64,000 nt of DNA from Gracilariopsis chorda (Eukaryota > Rhodophyta > Florideophyceae > Gracilariales > Gracilariaceae): NCBI GenBank assembly GCA_003194525.1, contig NBIV01000172.1, positions 122,956-186,955 on the forward strand. Direction: 5' to 3'. How positions within the stretch are numbered: the first letter of the stretch is position 1; each line of letters opens with the position of its first letter. Shown piece by piece: positions 11,047 through 22,334 of the stretch. The position numbers and the translations under genes are program-made. Below the pieces are notes generated by a model. The model did no database searches, was not told where the DNA came from, and was given only the letters and a program-made list of their open reading frames with translations.

Positions 11047-12971
11047 GTGATCTGGGCCCATAAAAAGAAGAACAACAACAACACTAGCAGGCTTCTCCTA
11101 GTTTTATACGATGTGACGGATGTACTCGCCACATTGTTCCCTCGCAGACAAGATAACGTTCTGTACAACAAAGAAGTCACAGGCCATGGTGACTCTCTCA
11201 AAATAATCATCAACATGCTGCCTAAACTGGTCGATGCGCGGTTGAAAGCGATACGCAGTGCTCATGTCGAAGAAGATCTAGATCTGAGAATGAGAAGGGA
11301 AGCTATCGCAAAGAAGCTTTTGGTGGCATCCATCACACACCCCATCTCGGTCACAAAGACTGCAAAAGAATGTATTGAAGCTTTGAAAGTGGCAAGAAAG
11401 ATGATTGATGCTATCCTATTTGAAGAAGAGGATTTATTATCCATCGCTGGCATACGACCAGAAGATTTGTTTGACGAAGCAGAAAGGGTAACATCTGAAT
11501 TGGTTGGACCACACAGCACATTTTCCGCGATACATGAAGAAAAGATCGACGCAACGAGAAACGTGCAATTGAAACCACTTTTCTTATGAACCGATGAACT
11601 ATACAAACAATCCATTCTAAATCTTCTGATGAGATGTACTTATTCTTCTCTAAGAGAGAAAATCGATAAGCTTCGAGATACTTTTTGGTCTCGGTCAATT
11701 CGTCGTGAAGGACAGGCACCTTTGACTGTTGCAGAGAATGAGGTGAACAAAATTGGTAAAGCGTTGAATAACATCTTTTGTCCGAACACCATCGACAGCA
11801 TTGACCGGAACGATCAGTACTACCAGAATGTATTCAATGCTGGGCATTATATACTTTATCTCATAACCCGGGACTACATTTCGAAGGAACGACGTCCCCC
11901 CGTGGCAAAGGGAATTGAAAACAATCGTCAGTCTCTGTTGGAGTTGCAGAACACGTCGGAACAAAGTGATCAAAAGGCCAGAGATATGCTTGTTGTCATT
12001 AAGGAAGCTGCCCAGCAACTTCTGGATGAGTTTTCCGTCACAAAAACAGTGCATAAGATGCTTGTCGTCGTAGAGTCAGTATTTGAAAAGGACACGCACA
12101 AGGTATTCAAGTTGATTGGAACTTTGCTTGGCCTTCCAGGAGCTTCGCCAGTGGGCTTTGTTCGAGCACTTTCTTTGGCTTTAGCAGAAGGTCCGGGAAT
12201 AGACCATAAGGAACTGGAGAGTATTATGACCACGAAAGAAGAGAAGGCAACATTAGACGGAATCGTTCTTGCTACGGCATTTTATTTCATTGAATCTGGG
12301 GTCACTGAACTTTGCGATATGCTCCAACTAACGGAGCGTGAAAATGTTCATTCCGTTGCAAGACTTTATGCTCTCAGACAACAACATCTATCAGCGGAAA
12401 GTGGGGTTGGTTTTGTCACTCTCTTGTTTGGAATAGTCAACGGAATGGTGAGGGAAGCCAAACAAGACAAATTTACCAATGCTGCGAGCGTGGAAGAAGT
12501 AGACGCCCTTACAGATTCGGTTAATTTGTGGTTCAATCCCAATCATGGAGGTCAAAGAGGTTGCTGTGGATGTTTAAAACTTCTCAAGACCCCCATGAAG
12601 TGCATTCCTGCTCTTGATGCGTATAGTATTACCATTTCTCTCGGTTATGATCCGGAGACAACCACGGAAAACGATATATATTGGTTCCAGAAGGCAGCAA
12701 AGGCTATTCAAATATTTCGTTCTCGAAGAGGAACTGCTATTGCCCAAGACTTCTTGCAATGCCTTCAAGTTATTGTTCAACAGCACTCTAGTGCTGAAAC
12801 ACTCGAAAGAATTGCCAGTTCAGTTGTAAGCAATCTTTCACCGTTCTCGAAGTCGGATGCGTCTTCCTATCAGCAGGTCGCCAACTTGGAGTCCTCCGAG
12901 AAAGTTATAAGTTACTTGACCACATCGCGAATCAGAAGAGAGCTCATGGAGGGGAAAGTTCCGTTCCTCGA
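11047..12971 (+). pseudogene. SecA-like giant gene: helical middle region 2
   Basis: The reading stays in one frame from about 11,080 to 12,975, with a single internal TGA at 11,587-11,589 (a CGA Arg codon would restore it). It then changes frame into the SecA motif block. The roughly 620 residues are mostly amphipathic helix with Leu/Val/Ala-rich faces (KVFKLIGTLLGLPGASP, YFIESGVTELCDMLQL) and no catalytic residues I recognise. This segment keeps the longest undamaged stretch of the gene (11,629-12,975). Its position directly before the ATPase domain suggests a regulatory or scaffold role. Confidence 0.55.
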
Positions 12972-13500
12972 TTGATTGAGCTTCTTCAAGAAGACAAGAA
13001 CGGTGTGAACAAGATTTCGCATTTTCTTGAAATGGAAGATACTGAGCAAGTGAACAGGCTTGAGAAACGAGTAGCAGACATTAACAACTTAATAGAGAGT
13101 CACAAAAACAATGAAGGAAACCGTCTAAAGGATTGGAAGAAGCCAGACACTATCGCGTGGGCCACAGAGTTCAGAAAAAACTTACCTTCCTATTTTACAG
13201 AGGAACACATGGATGAACTCAATTTGATACTGGCTGTCTTTTCAGTCGTCACCGGGAAGGTGAAGAAGTATGATCGACCTCGAAAACCTCAGCTTTTGTC
13301 AGCTATCCTCTTTGTTGATAGCATGGTTCATGGGGAAAGCCAACTTGCAGAACTAGGTACTGGGGAAGGAAAATCTCTGCTTGTCATGATGCTGGCGACC
13401 GCGTGTGTGTTCAAATGAGACACAGTTGACATAATAAAGAGCTCAAGAGTGCTGGCTGAGCGAGACTCTAATGATGACAGGAATGGTTCGAACGCCTCGA
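12972..13500 (+). pseudogene. SecA-like giant gene: nucleotide-binding motif I block
   Basis: After a frame change at about 12,972 the reading leads to RKPQLLSAILFVDS followed by QLAELGTGEGKSLLVMML (about 13,340-13,390). This matches the SecA arrangement R-x-x-Q-L-L-x-A-x-x-x-x-x-G-x-x-x-E-x-x-T-G-E-G-K-T/S, with GTGEGKS as the Walker A loop (Lys and Ser present). A TGA at 13,416-13,418 follows, and then VDIIKSSRVLAERDS, equivalent to the SecA V-x-x-x-x-D-Y-L-A-x-R-D segment (motif Ia). The SecA assignment is strong because both the Q-motif-like stretch and motif Ia are in register. Confidence 0.8.
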
Positions 13501-14460
13501 TATGCATGTAGCAAATAACTGCAATGATGCAGCAGAAGCAGATGCAGCTGAACGACAAAAGCGATACCATGAGAACGCAATTGTTTACGGTACAACTGGG
13601 GCTTTCGAACTAGATCTGCTTCTGACACAGTATTACGGCAAGAACATTCGTTCTAAGACTGGAGACAATTTGATCGTCGATGAAGGAGACACTCTGTTAA
13701 TTGACAACTTGGGAAATACTCTCCACATATTTCACAGTATTCAGGATCTCAAGCATCTGAACTACGTCTTTGTTTCTATATGGAGGGCTGTACATGCCAA
13801 AGACGTTATTTACTACGAGTCCAGTGTGGCCATCGTCAAACAGCTCATCCAAAGCCAAATTCGAGACGGCCCGTTGCTTTTTCCCAATTGGCTTGATGAT
13901 TACGTGCAGAGCCGATTACATATTTGGATTCGAAACGCGTACAACGCTAAAAGCATGGAGGAAGGTGACCAATACAAGTTGTACGAGACTGGGCGGAAGC
14001 GCGGAGAAGTCGTCGTGGTTGACTTGTACACTGGAGTGGAGATGCCGTCCACTCATTAGAGTAATGCCTTACATAAACTTGTGCAGCTGAAACACAACAA
14101 CAGGTTGAGCGCCAAATCCCTCGAAGCCGTTTTTGTGGCTAATCTCAGGTTTGTGAATCAGTATAGTGGAATTATGGGTTGCTCTGGTACTCTTGGGGGT
14201 TCGGCGGAACTTGAACTCCTGAAAAGATTGTATCATGCAGACGCCTTTCGCATGCCCCGGTTTACGGGGGAAAGTTATTTCGAAGAGTCTGCAATTGTTG
14301 TGGGGACCAGAGAGAGATGGCTGGAACTGCTATGTGACGAGATTGTAAGCAAGCCAAAGTACAGCGAAGAATATGACATTGAAAAGACGAAGCTTGATGC
14401 TGGAGAAAATGAAGCCAAACTAATTAATGACAAAAAGAAAGTGAAGACGTTAGAAGCCAA
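13485..14460 (+). pseudogene. SecA-like giant gene: Walker B region and NBD1 end
   Basis: The frame resumes at about 13,485 (EWFERLDMHVANNCND). It passes NAIVYGTTGAFELDLL, equivalent to SecA Y-G-T-N-N-E-F-G-F-D-Y-L, and reaches LIVDEGDTLLIDN (about 13,670-13,710). The family box is DEVD; here the third position is Gly. After an in-frame TAG at 14,057-14,059, where a Trp would fit, comes LHKLVQLKHNN, then YSGIMGCSGTLGGSAE. The latter corresponds to the SecA G-M-T-G-T segment. The SecA preprotein cross-linking domain is not clearly recognisable: the stretch between DEGD and LHKLVQLKHNN is short and lacks obvious similarity. Confidence 0.75.
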
Positions 14461-15060
14461 ATCGTGTCAAGAGAAGCTGTGGTTGAAGAAACAGAACAGC
14501 TCGAAAGTGATCTTCTGAGCGAAATAATATCGTTGCGATCCAGTGCGCAAGTAGACTTTTCAGCAATTCAGTTGTTGAAGTCCCTCATATCTGATCTCGA
14601 AAGCAGCGAAGCAATAGATGATGCAGAAGAGGCTTGCGGAAGAAACAGAGTGCATACTTTGTCTCTGGCTGTCACAAGTATGGAAACGCATCTCAATTAC
14701 ATTGAAAGTGTTGATGCAGTAACAGAAGTACTGTCCCAAGAAGTGACAGACTTACAACTACAACTCCGGCAAGAGCCACTGCAGATTGACGCTGCCAGGC
14801 TTCAAGAGATAACATGAAACTTAGAAACCAAGAAGACAGAAAAGGTAAGGAACGACGAACGCTTGAAGCAGCTTCATGATGAAAGCGAGGCTCAAGCAAA
14901 CGATATCATAACTGCACTTTCCGAAGCACGGCAGGGATTTTCGTTCATTGCCAAAAGACATACCGAGAAATTCCAAGAAAAGATAGCTGAAGACAAAATC
15001 GATCTAGAGGATGAAAGAAAGGACGTCATAAAGCATTCCAGAAGGTTGGAATCGTCGAGA
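14461..15060 (+). pseudogene. SecA-like giant gene: coiled-coil insertion within the ATPase
   Basis: Between the GCSGTLGG segment and the second ATPase half lies about 200 residues of Glu/Gln/Leu/Lys-rich sequence (VEETEQLESDLLSEI, EVTDLQLQLRQEPLQ, KFQEKIAEDKIDLEDERKD). Its one frame runs 14,464-15,156 with a TGA at 14,815-14,817. Bacterial SecA has no such coiled coil here. It may be a lineage-specific insertion that bridges the two RecA-like folds. Confidence 0.55.
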
Positions 15061-15474
15061 GAGGCCCTTAGGATTGGAAGCGGAGGAAGGGCTGTGCTTG
15101 TGATTTGTCGAAATAAGAACGACTGTGAAGATGTACGTGCTGCTTTAGTGAGTTGAGAAGAGTCGAGCATTGAGTTGTATGTCTACACGGGTACTACTGA
15201 AGGGATCAAGAAAGTCAGTCCGATCGATGGGACGACTGTCGAAGTACATGTGAACCTTTCAGAGCTGAAACCGCATGATGTCATCATATCGACAAACATT
15301 GCTGGGAGAGGAACAAGCTTGAAGACTACAGAGGTCCTCGAGCAGTGTGGAGGACTTCATCTATTCCTTTCATATGTACCTAGTAACGTCCGTGTTAAGG
15401 TACAAGCCTGGCGAAGGACGTGGAGACATGGAAGTAGTGGTTCGGGCAGGTTTATTGTCTACGATCCCCGGTAA
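15061..15474 (+). pseudogene. SecA-like giant gene: C-terminal RecA-like ATPase half
   Basis: GGRAVLVICRNKNDCED matches the opening strand-helix of SecA NBD2 (G-x-P-V-L-V-x-x-x-S/N). A TGA lies at 15,154-15,156. ISTNIAGRGTSLK (about 15,286-15,324) matches the T-N-M-A-G-R-G-T-D-I-K motif. CGGLHLFLSYVPSNVRV follows, equivalent to G-G-L-H-x-x-x-x-x-x-x-x-x-R-x-x-x-Q. The last motif, normally G-R-x-x-R-Q-G-x-x-G, reads RRTWRHGSSGSG, so the arginine-finger region is damaged. Loss of Gly and Gln there, with the stops, argues that no functional ATPase is made. Confidence 0.8.
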
Positions 15475-15519
15475 TCTCCTCGGAAATACCAGTGGACATA
15501 TACTACCTACATTCTGAGA

Positions 15520-16831
15520 GGATGTTAACGAGAGAGAAAGGCTTGAAAACCTTGAAACGAAAACTGTGCCTAGAGTGGAACTCGAGAGTGTGCTGTTTGA
15601 AGAGTTTGTGGCATTTCTGAGTCTTTACAGCCTGCGTTCAGCGCAAATAGAAGCAGGCTGAAGGAACAATGGCAGCTAAAAGAGATTCGGGACCACTGGG
15701 CATTCTTTTTCGAAAGTCATGACGAGACGCTACAAAACTGCTTTCCTCATTCTGAGCAGTCGAAACGCCAACTCTTGGAAGCCCTGAATTCTTTTGAATA
15801 GGAGCAGAAAGATGCAATAATAGAAGGCAAATTGAGACTTATACAGTCGCCTGGAAACCTTCTGCTGGTTGCAAACGATGCAATACGTCGAGCAGACTAC
15901 GGACAGGTGAAGGAGGCCGCAAACGCGATCATTGAGAAGGACAAACAATTCGCAGCGTTTGGACACTGCTATCATGCACTATCTCTGTTTGGCTCTGGAA
16001 CTAACAATTCGAAGACAAAAATTGAAGCAGTTAAAGAACTGGACAAGGCAGTTTTCCTACTCAAAAGATTATCTGATCAACTTCTGGGACAGAGTCAGGT
16101 AGTTTCTTCGATTAACAATATTACTGATGAAAAAGGTCTTGGCACGGATACTCTAGCTTTCGAAAAGAGCAATTCCAATATGCAATCCTTGTTGCAGATA
16201 CAAATATCTGCTGCGGAAAAAATTACTGGACGGGCCTTCAAGGAAGACGACTTTGATACTTCTGCAATTAATCGCGACGCCACCAAAAAGGTTTTTGATT
16301 ATTAATGACGAGAAGAGCCTTCGCTCGTTTTTCTCTCCGGATCGAATAAATAACAATCTTGAAATTCGTTTGCGTGTATCGACTTCTGGAAACTCAAGGA
16401 AACAAAGACAAAGGTCAGTTTTTGCGAGACAGTCGCAGTGAAAAAGATGGCACGTATATTCGGGAGGGAGATGTGCTTGAAGTCGCCGATGTCAAACAAA
16501 CCGAACTAGATCAAGTGAAAGAACTAGGATTGAACTGGGAATTGGCACTTTATCGAAAAGGAAATGACTTTGAAACGCAGGACCGCGTGATAATTATATT
16601 CCAACAGACCTGTAGCTATGCTGTGCCAAAAATGTTTGAGAATCTTCATCAAATGTCTCAAGACGGCGAAGGCAACAGTATACCTTTACATAATTTCAAA
16701 GAAGAAAGCTTGCAGAAGTTAAACAACTGCTTTTCTTGCCTTTGCTATTAGAAGAAGAAATCAAGGGTTATCTCAAGAACATTGTTGTATCCGAGAACCC
16801 AGAAGACTATCTCGTGGTTGATCAGGATTAA
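15520..16831 (+). pseudogene. SecA-like giant gene: post-ATPase region with TPR-like repeats
   Basis: After the ATPase the reading shifts frame several times (about 15,536-15,658, 15,661-16,305, 16,359-16,745, 16,745-16,831). A TAG lies at 15,799-15,801. The stretch NLLLVANDAIRRADYGQVKE followed by AANAIIEKDKQFAAFGHCYH and AVKELDKAVFLLK has the A/L/Y/A spacing of tetratricopeptide (TPR) helices. That points to a protein-protein docking surface. The remainder (IREGDVLEVADVKQTELDQV, EIKGYLKNIVVSENPEDYLV) has no motif I recognise. TAA at 16,829-16,831 ends this piece, but further gene-like pieces lie downstream. Confidence 0.55.
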
Positions 16832-17560
16832 TGTTGTTTACTGTAATACAGAGAGAAGACCTAGGGTGTAGGATGAAGGTATCGATAGTTTCGAGGATAG
16901 GTTCGAGGTCTGACTTGCTGGCCACGCTCTCCGGAGGAGCAGGCCAGGTCGTGCCTCTTTATTTATATTGCTCCTCGAAGAGAGCTTGTAGCTAAAATAG
17001 GTTACGCTGTGACGCTGTTCTAGCTTGTAGCGTCACGTTAAAGTATTGTAGTGACAATAACAGACAGTCTAGCTTGTATAATCGACTAGTTCGTCACATT
17101 TACTCGTACTCACTCTCGTCGCGCCTTCGTGGACTGGCTTCAGAATCAGAATCGTTGTAGTAATTCATGCCGCTTTGTCACGCACATGCGATACAGAATG
17201 ATGACGATGTAGTACTATTTCGAGACCTCAGGTCGAACTGTGTTTCTGCTTTGCTGTGTGAGCCACGATCGCACGCATACGCGAATTTACTGCATGTCTC
17301 TCGTTCATCCCTGCTACTGCTACAGTTACTCATTTTCCTTTTGGGCACTAGAAATAAACGCTCTCAGATACAAAGCTGAGAGCAACCTCGAAGAGCATCG
17401 CGACGAACCTGCTCTAGAGGTGTGCCCTTTTTTCTCCTGCCCCCGTCCCAAACCTTCAAGTCACAACCCTTTACCATTCGTCTTTATTTTCCTTCCCACA
17501 GCAGGTAGCTCAGATCCCAACACCAATTACATGAAGAAATCCTTCGGAAGATGGAATTAA
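16832..17560. other. non-coding interruption between SecA-like gene pieces
   Basis: No coding similarity. It contains clustered TCTAGCTTGTA-type words, a repeated GTGACGCT/GCGTCAC pair near 17,010-17,035, and a pyrimidine-rich part (17,410-17,500). It could be an old inserted element or LTR. No matching terminal repeats or target duplication were found. Confidence 0.45.
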
Positions 17561-17947
17561 ATGCGATTCAGAGGAGTTGGAACAGATATGAAGAGGTGGA
17601 TTCTTGATGAATATAGCGAGAGAACTCCCATTCTAAAATCTATGGTACACGCAAAAGCACAGGAGTTGTTGGAAAAAAGGGTAAACCAGAAGCTGCGAAA
17701 AACGAAAACGGAGCTGTGGATGCAGTTCTTTCAAAAGATGTGCAAAACTGGAGAAGTTGAGCAAGTTGAAACCAAGTTTTATGCCCATTATTTCCGAGGA
17801 AAACACAATGATCTTCGTCAAACCTAATGTTGCGGACAATTTTATAGCCAATATGTTATTGGGCGGCTTCAAAGTTCTTGAAAAGCAGAAAGAGAAGATC
17901 ACTGACATACTGAAGAATTCGAAAGGCAAGAAACTTACTGTAATACT
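17561..17947 (+). pseudogene. SecA-like giant gene: fragment before the copia insertion
   Basis: Two overlapping plus frames (17,561-17,827 and 17,757-17,947) carry basic, helical sequence (ILKSMVHAKAQELLEKRVNQ, then FVKPNVADNFIANMLLGGFK and KILKNS-like helix). The reading is cut by the copia element at the target ATACT (17,943-17,947). After 23,482 the target copy leads straight into further open sequence, so the insertion happened in formerly coding DNA or close to it. Confidence 0.5.
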
Positions 17948-18219
17948 TATTAGGTAGGTTGGATGACTTCTCCTCTCTTATGGATGAGGTCTCCTGTCTG
18001 TATTTTATATAGGCTATGCGCCCATGCAAACCCCTGCCAAAACCAGGGACGCTTCTCGTTATGCAAGTGGTTGCTATGCAGGGAACCACGAACTAAAGAG
18101 CTGATGTAGTCACTAATAAGCAGTATTAGTGCCTACCTCTCAGCAATAATGTCTGACGTATTGTTTATCGTGAGATACATACGTGAGTTTTACGTGCATC
18201 ATGGTACCATATTACATCA
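17948..18219 (-). repeat. copia-1 3' LTR
   Basis: 272 bp, nearly identical to 23,210-23,481. Preceded on the plus strand by the target copy ATACT and followed by the complement of the polypurine tract (CCCCTCCATGCC at 18,220-18,231). Confidence 0.92.
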
Positions 18220-18255
18220 CCCCTCCATGCCATGAGCACTCTCCACAAGTCGAAG

Positions 18256-19911
18256 TTATCCCCGTAACTTCAAGAACCTTTCTTTTGCCAGCGGTTTCGT
18301 AAAGACGTCAGCTATCATTTCCTCGGTAGAGCAGTGCACTAAAGTCATCAGCTTTGACTTCACAGCATCACAGATAAAATGGTATCTCATTTCAACATGC
18401 TTTGCTCTCCGGTTGCCTTGAGACCACTCTAAAACACCCGTGTTATCTTCATAGACAGTAGGTGGTTCTAAGCGTTCAGAAATTCCCAGTTCTTCGAGTA
18501 ATAGGCGGACCGACTTCACTGCTTTGAAACATTCCGAAAGCGCAATATATTCGGCTTCAGTTGTGGACATGGCAATGGAGGATTGCTTCACAGTCTTCCA
18601 TCCTACCATGTTTCCTAACAAGTAGATACAATAGCCACTAGTCGATTTTCTATCTCCGTCGTCACCAGCCCAATCAGCATCCGAGTATGCCCACAATATT
18701 TTCTTGTTGTTCAAATTACTTGTCACCATCTTCAGCCCAAGACTTCGCGTTCCGTTAAGGTACCGTAACACTCTCTTAACGGCATTCCAATGAGCCACAG
18801 TAGGAGAAGCTTACGCCCTTGAAAGAATGTTAACAGCATTGCTAATATCCGGTCTTGTCCGTGTTGAGAGGTAGAGTAGCGATCCAATTGCTTCCTGATA
18901 TGTTGCTTGCGAGGTAAACGGTTGTGATCCTTGTGCTTCCAAACTGCTGTACCCAGTGCTCATTGGAGTTGCCACGGGCTTAGAGCTAGACATACCAAAA
19001 CTGTGTAGCACCTTTTTAATTGAAGGTCTCTGGTGTAAAACCAGTCCGTCGTCTACCTTTGAAACATATATCCCCAAGAAGCTGTCCGACTCTGCACACT
19101 CTTTCATCTCAAACTCAGAAGATAGCATGCGTTTCATATCCTCAATGGTAGAACTGTCGTCGCTCATTAACAACAGGTCGTCCACGTAGAGGAGAACCCA
19201 GAGTCGGTGTCCGTTCTTCGCCATGTGGAAGAAGCATTGGTCAGTCAAACATTGCTCAAAGCCTAGAACTATTAGTCGTTCGGTAAATAAACAGCTCCAG
19301 ATAGCATTAGACTGCTTCAAACCATAGATAGACCGATTGAACTTCAGCACTTGACCTTCATGTAAGCCGATACTCAAGCCTTCCGGTGGAGCCATGTACA
19401 CAGGTTTCTCTTCTTAAATTCGCCCGTTCAAAAAGGCGCACTTCACATCCAGTTGGTGAATTTCAAACCCGAGGCTACATGCCAAGGTCAGTGCCATGCG
19501 GACTGTCCCGAAGTCTACCACGGGTGAGTAGACATGAGGCAAAGCCCCTTGCTGGCATCCTTTCGCCACCAAGCGTGCTTTTTACCTTGATATCAAACCG
19601 TCCTTGTCCTGCTTTGTGGAAAAAACAAGCTTGGAGCCGATGACCTTCCCTCCAGGCGGTCTGTCTATTATTTCCCACGTATTAATTGCCCTGAGCGATG
19701 AGAGTTCCTCTTGAATCGCCGGATCCCAGCTTTCCCAATTCTCAGATTGCTTTGCCTCATGTACACTGTGTGGGATAGAAACTGTATTCTCTTCTCTTGT
19801 AACGAGGCCGCTGTGCTTGGTCTCAGAAAACCTAGCGGGGGGTTGGCGATTGCGCTCGGGGTAACGACGTATTGGATAATGAGTGAGAAATTCCTGAATG
19901 CTGGGTGTCAT
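18256..19911 (-). pseudogene. copia-1 reverse transcriptase and RNase H
   Basis: Minus-strand reading 19,911 to 18,256 with stops around 19,580 and 19,415 and a premature stop just after the SNAVNILSRA segment (18,811). Visible features: the Ty1/copia RT entry WDPAIQEELSSLRAINTWE; the FNRSIYGLKQSNAIW block, where the last residues of the family pattern are changed; catalytic YVDDLLLMS intact; and RPDISNAVNILSRA. Then comes RNase H with YSDADWAGDDGDRKSTSGY, the STTEAEYIALSE helix and VYEDNTGVLEWSQG, which hold the acidic catalytic residues. The family makes cDNA from the element RNA. The breaks prevent a full polyprotein. Confidence 0.9.
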
Positions 19912-19998
19912 GGTAAAATCTCCAGTGTCCTCTATGCTTTCTTCATCATTACCCTGTGCCTTTCCTGACTCATCTGAATCTGTCCCTGGTCCATGTCC

Positions 19999-21446
19999 TT
20001 AGCCATCAGGGTTTACAGATTTTGCACTTCTATTGCGGTCAGCTTCATCACCAACAGGTTCTTCAACCTCCAACTCATGTTCAGATTGGGGCTGATCAAC
20101 CTTTTCGTCGGTATGAGTACTACCGACACCAAGTGCATCCTTGGAGCCAATTTCAAACAGTTCTCTTCCTGGAAGCACGGTTTCGTTGATCGCAATGTGC
20201 CTCGCAAATGTTATAGAACCCTCTCCAATATTGTATATGCGATAGTTGTGGTGTGGAAGGGATCGAAGAAAGATTCCTCGGCGTGCTTTGCCATCCAGCT
20301 TCTTACGCTTGGCAACATGCGTCCAGACCTCGCAACCAAAAGTTCTTATGGAACTAACGTTCGGCAGTTGCCCGCTCAAGATCTCATGAGGGGTTTTTCC
20401 TTCTGTTGCAGTACTGCTCACCTGGTTCATTATTCTCGTCGCAGTCACAACAGCCTCTCCCCAGAAGCGAGGAGGTAGTCCCGCATGTGCCAGCATAGCT
20501 CGAACCTTTTCCATAACAGATCGATTGAACCGCTCTGCCACATCTTTTTGCTGCGGTGTGTAAGGCGCACTATTCTGCCAGTCAATACCTTCGTTTGCAA
20601 GGTATTTCCGGAGTCCGACGTATTCTGGTCCGTTATCCGAGTAGACCAGCTTTATCTTCTTCTCCGTTTGTCTTTCGAACTTCAACTGAAAGCAACTGAA
20701 GTGGCTCACAAGGTCTTTACGCTCGGCCAAGAGCCTCACATCTTTGTGTCTCGGCCTTTTGTCTATGAAGGACACGAAATACCTTTTGTTTGCAATGCTT
20801 GGGGTACTTAGTGGACCACATATGTCCGTAAAGATTACATCTCCAACGTTTCTATTGTCTTCACCTCTACGTTTCAGACTACGACGTGTCATTTTTCCTT
20901 CGATGCAAGGTATACATTCATACCCTTGTTCGGGCTTCACGTCGAGGTCAAGTCCTAGTACTGTTCTTTGGGCCGCCATCTGACTTATCTTCCGTTTCCC
21001 AATGTGGCCAAGCCTTTCGTGCCAAAGTTTGGTTCCCAACGACTTTCTGACCACTAGAGCTCTATCTCTTTCAATTCGAGCCCATAATTGGTACACCCCG
21101 TCTGCGATGGTGGCTTCTACAACCTGTCCATGGTGCTCAAGATAGCATCCGGCTGTATCAAAGCGAACATGTAACCCATCATTCACGAGTTGAGAGCAAG
21201 ATACCAAATTGCAGTCCATTTCCCTCACAAATAGTACATCTCGTAGATTTAAGGTGTTCACTAAACCACCAGGTTGTAGAACACTCAGGATCAAATCCCC
21301 CCTATGTGAAGCTTTTACACGCCTTCCATCGCCAAGGGCAATGGTCCTAGGCTGCACTGGAGAAAAATTCTTTGCCAGAGTGCTATCGCCAACTATGTGG
21401 CTGGTAGCACCAGAGTCGATAATGAAGCTATTATCCCTCTGACGTG
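19999..21446 (-). pseudogene. copia-1 protease and integrase
   Basis: Minus-strand frame, open from inside the solo LTR to the stop at about 19,999. The aspartic protease core reads FIIDSGATSHIVG. It is followed by the GAG-pre-integrase zinc segment LWHERLGHIGKRK...CIPCIEGK (H-x4-H...C-x2-C). The integrase core has FTDICGPL (first Asp), YSDNGPEYVG (second Asp) and QKDVAERFNR (Glu). The frame's N-terminal residues are solo-LTR sequence and not part of the protein. The catalytic triad is present, so damage here is mainly the LTR insertion and the end stop. Confidence 0.9.
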
Positions 21447-22334
21447 TGTAGTGCACGCCGTTCTCAAGGGGGGGGATTCCAGGCACTGGTTCATAATTTC
21501 CGATACATCGGGGATGGCACTTACTACACTGTTATGAACAGGAGCAATGCGGCGACAGTGGGCATACACGTGGTGCACGGCATAGCCGGAATGCGCCGTG
21601 GCAACGGCTCGCTCACGTGTCACACGGGTGGTGGTACTGTAGTGGATACATGGTTAGAAATATTCTATTTATTTATTTATTTATTTAGTTATTACACTGG
21701 GTAGTCTACTGTACTTAGTGCAGCGGCAACCGCCGCTGCACCTCAGTAAACTTCCCCAACAAGGGGTGTTCCTGCTTAGAATCTTCCCGAAGAAGGGTGT
21801 CTAACCAAGGACTTGGCTCCGAAAATTCATGCCTTTGGCGGTACTCGACTCCACCACGGAGAGGTATCCCGTTGCATACGGTTTGTTCAACCCCCTTGCT
21901 CGCTTAACAGAACCCATTTCTGGGATACCAGTCTACTCACAGTTGTGGCTTTGCCGTATACGGTTTCACCCGGCCATGCCGATATCCATCGAGTCCCTCT
22001 TGTGACTCGCCCCCTTTTCCCTCACTTCCCTATTCCTTTTCCTTTTCTTTTTCCCCTTTTTGGGTAGCCCCCGCTATCTGCGGCTCACACCGACTCATTG
22101 TCGTGTGCGCCACCGTTTGGACTCGTGCCTTCTACCTGGAGCAATACACCGTGTGGACGGAGCTTCTCTGGTTTGCCAGCTACCCCTTCCTACGCAAGTC
22201 GTGAAGGCTGACCTCGGCTTACAACCGACCTAGTCTTGTCATCCCTGGAAGGGCTCTGCTACTGCGTTCACCTCGTGAGAGGAAGATCCCGAACGTCTTC
22301 GTGGTGTTCTCCCGTCGCCGGGCATTGCACCACA
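21447..22334 (+). mobile_element. chromovirus solo LTR 'D' nested in copia-1
   Basis: An 888-bp LTR of the same family as 55,399-56,205 and 50,973-51,799, in opposite orientation and clearly diverged. It starts TGTAGTGCACGCC and ends GGCATTGCACCACA. Perfect 5-bp target duplications ACGTG flank it (21,442-21,446 and 22,335-22,339). Recognisable shared blocks are the large GTGC...GCAC hairpin (21,718-21,741), CCCAACAAGGG, CCCATTTCTGGG and TTCACCTCGTGAGAGG. Solo LTRs arise by recombination between the two LTRs of a full element. This one post-dates copia-1, which it splits. Confidence 0.92.

Noticed and set aside
12972..15474. Plastid or bacterial secA transferred to the nucleus or contamination
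   Set aside because: The motifs are embedded in very long extra coiled-coil and TPR-like regions, and the spacing and central domain differ from bacterial or plastid SecA. Flanks are eukaryotic transposons.
7248..15801. Reassigned stop codons (alternative nuclear genetic code) to explain TAG/TAA/TGA inside the SecA-like gene
   Set aside because: All three stops occur within it, frameshifts are also present, and other genes in the window (pol C, antisense ORF, transposase) read with the standard code.
16832..17503. LTR starting TGTTGTTTAC and ending CCCACAGCA
   Set aside because: The TG...CA ends are not backed by inverted termini or a target duplication (GATTA against GGTAG).
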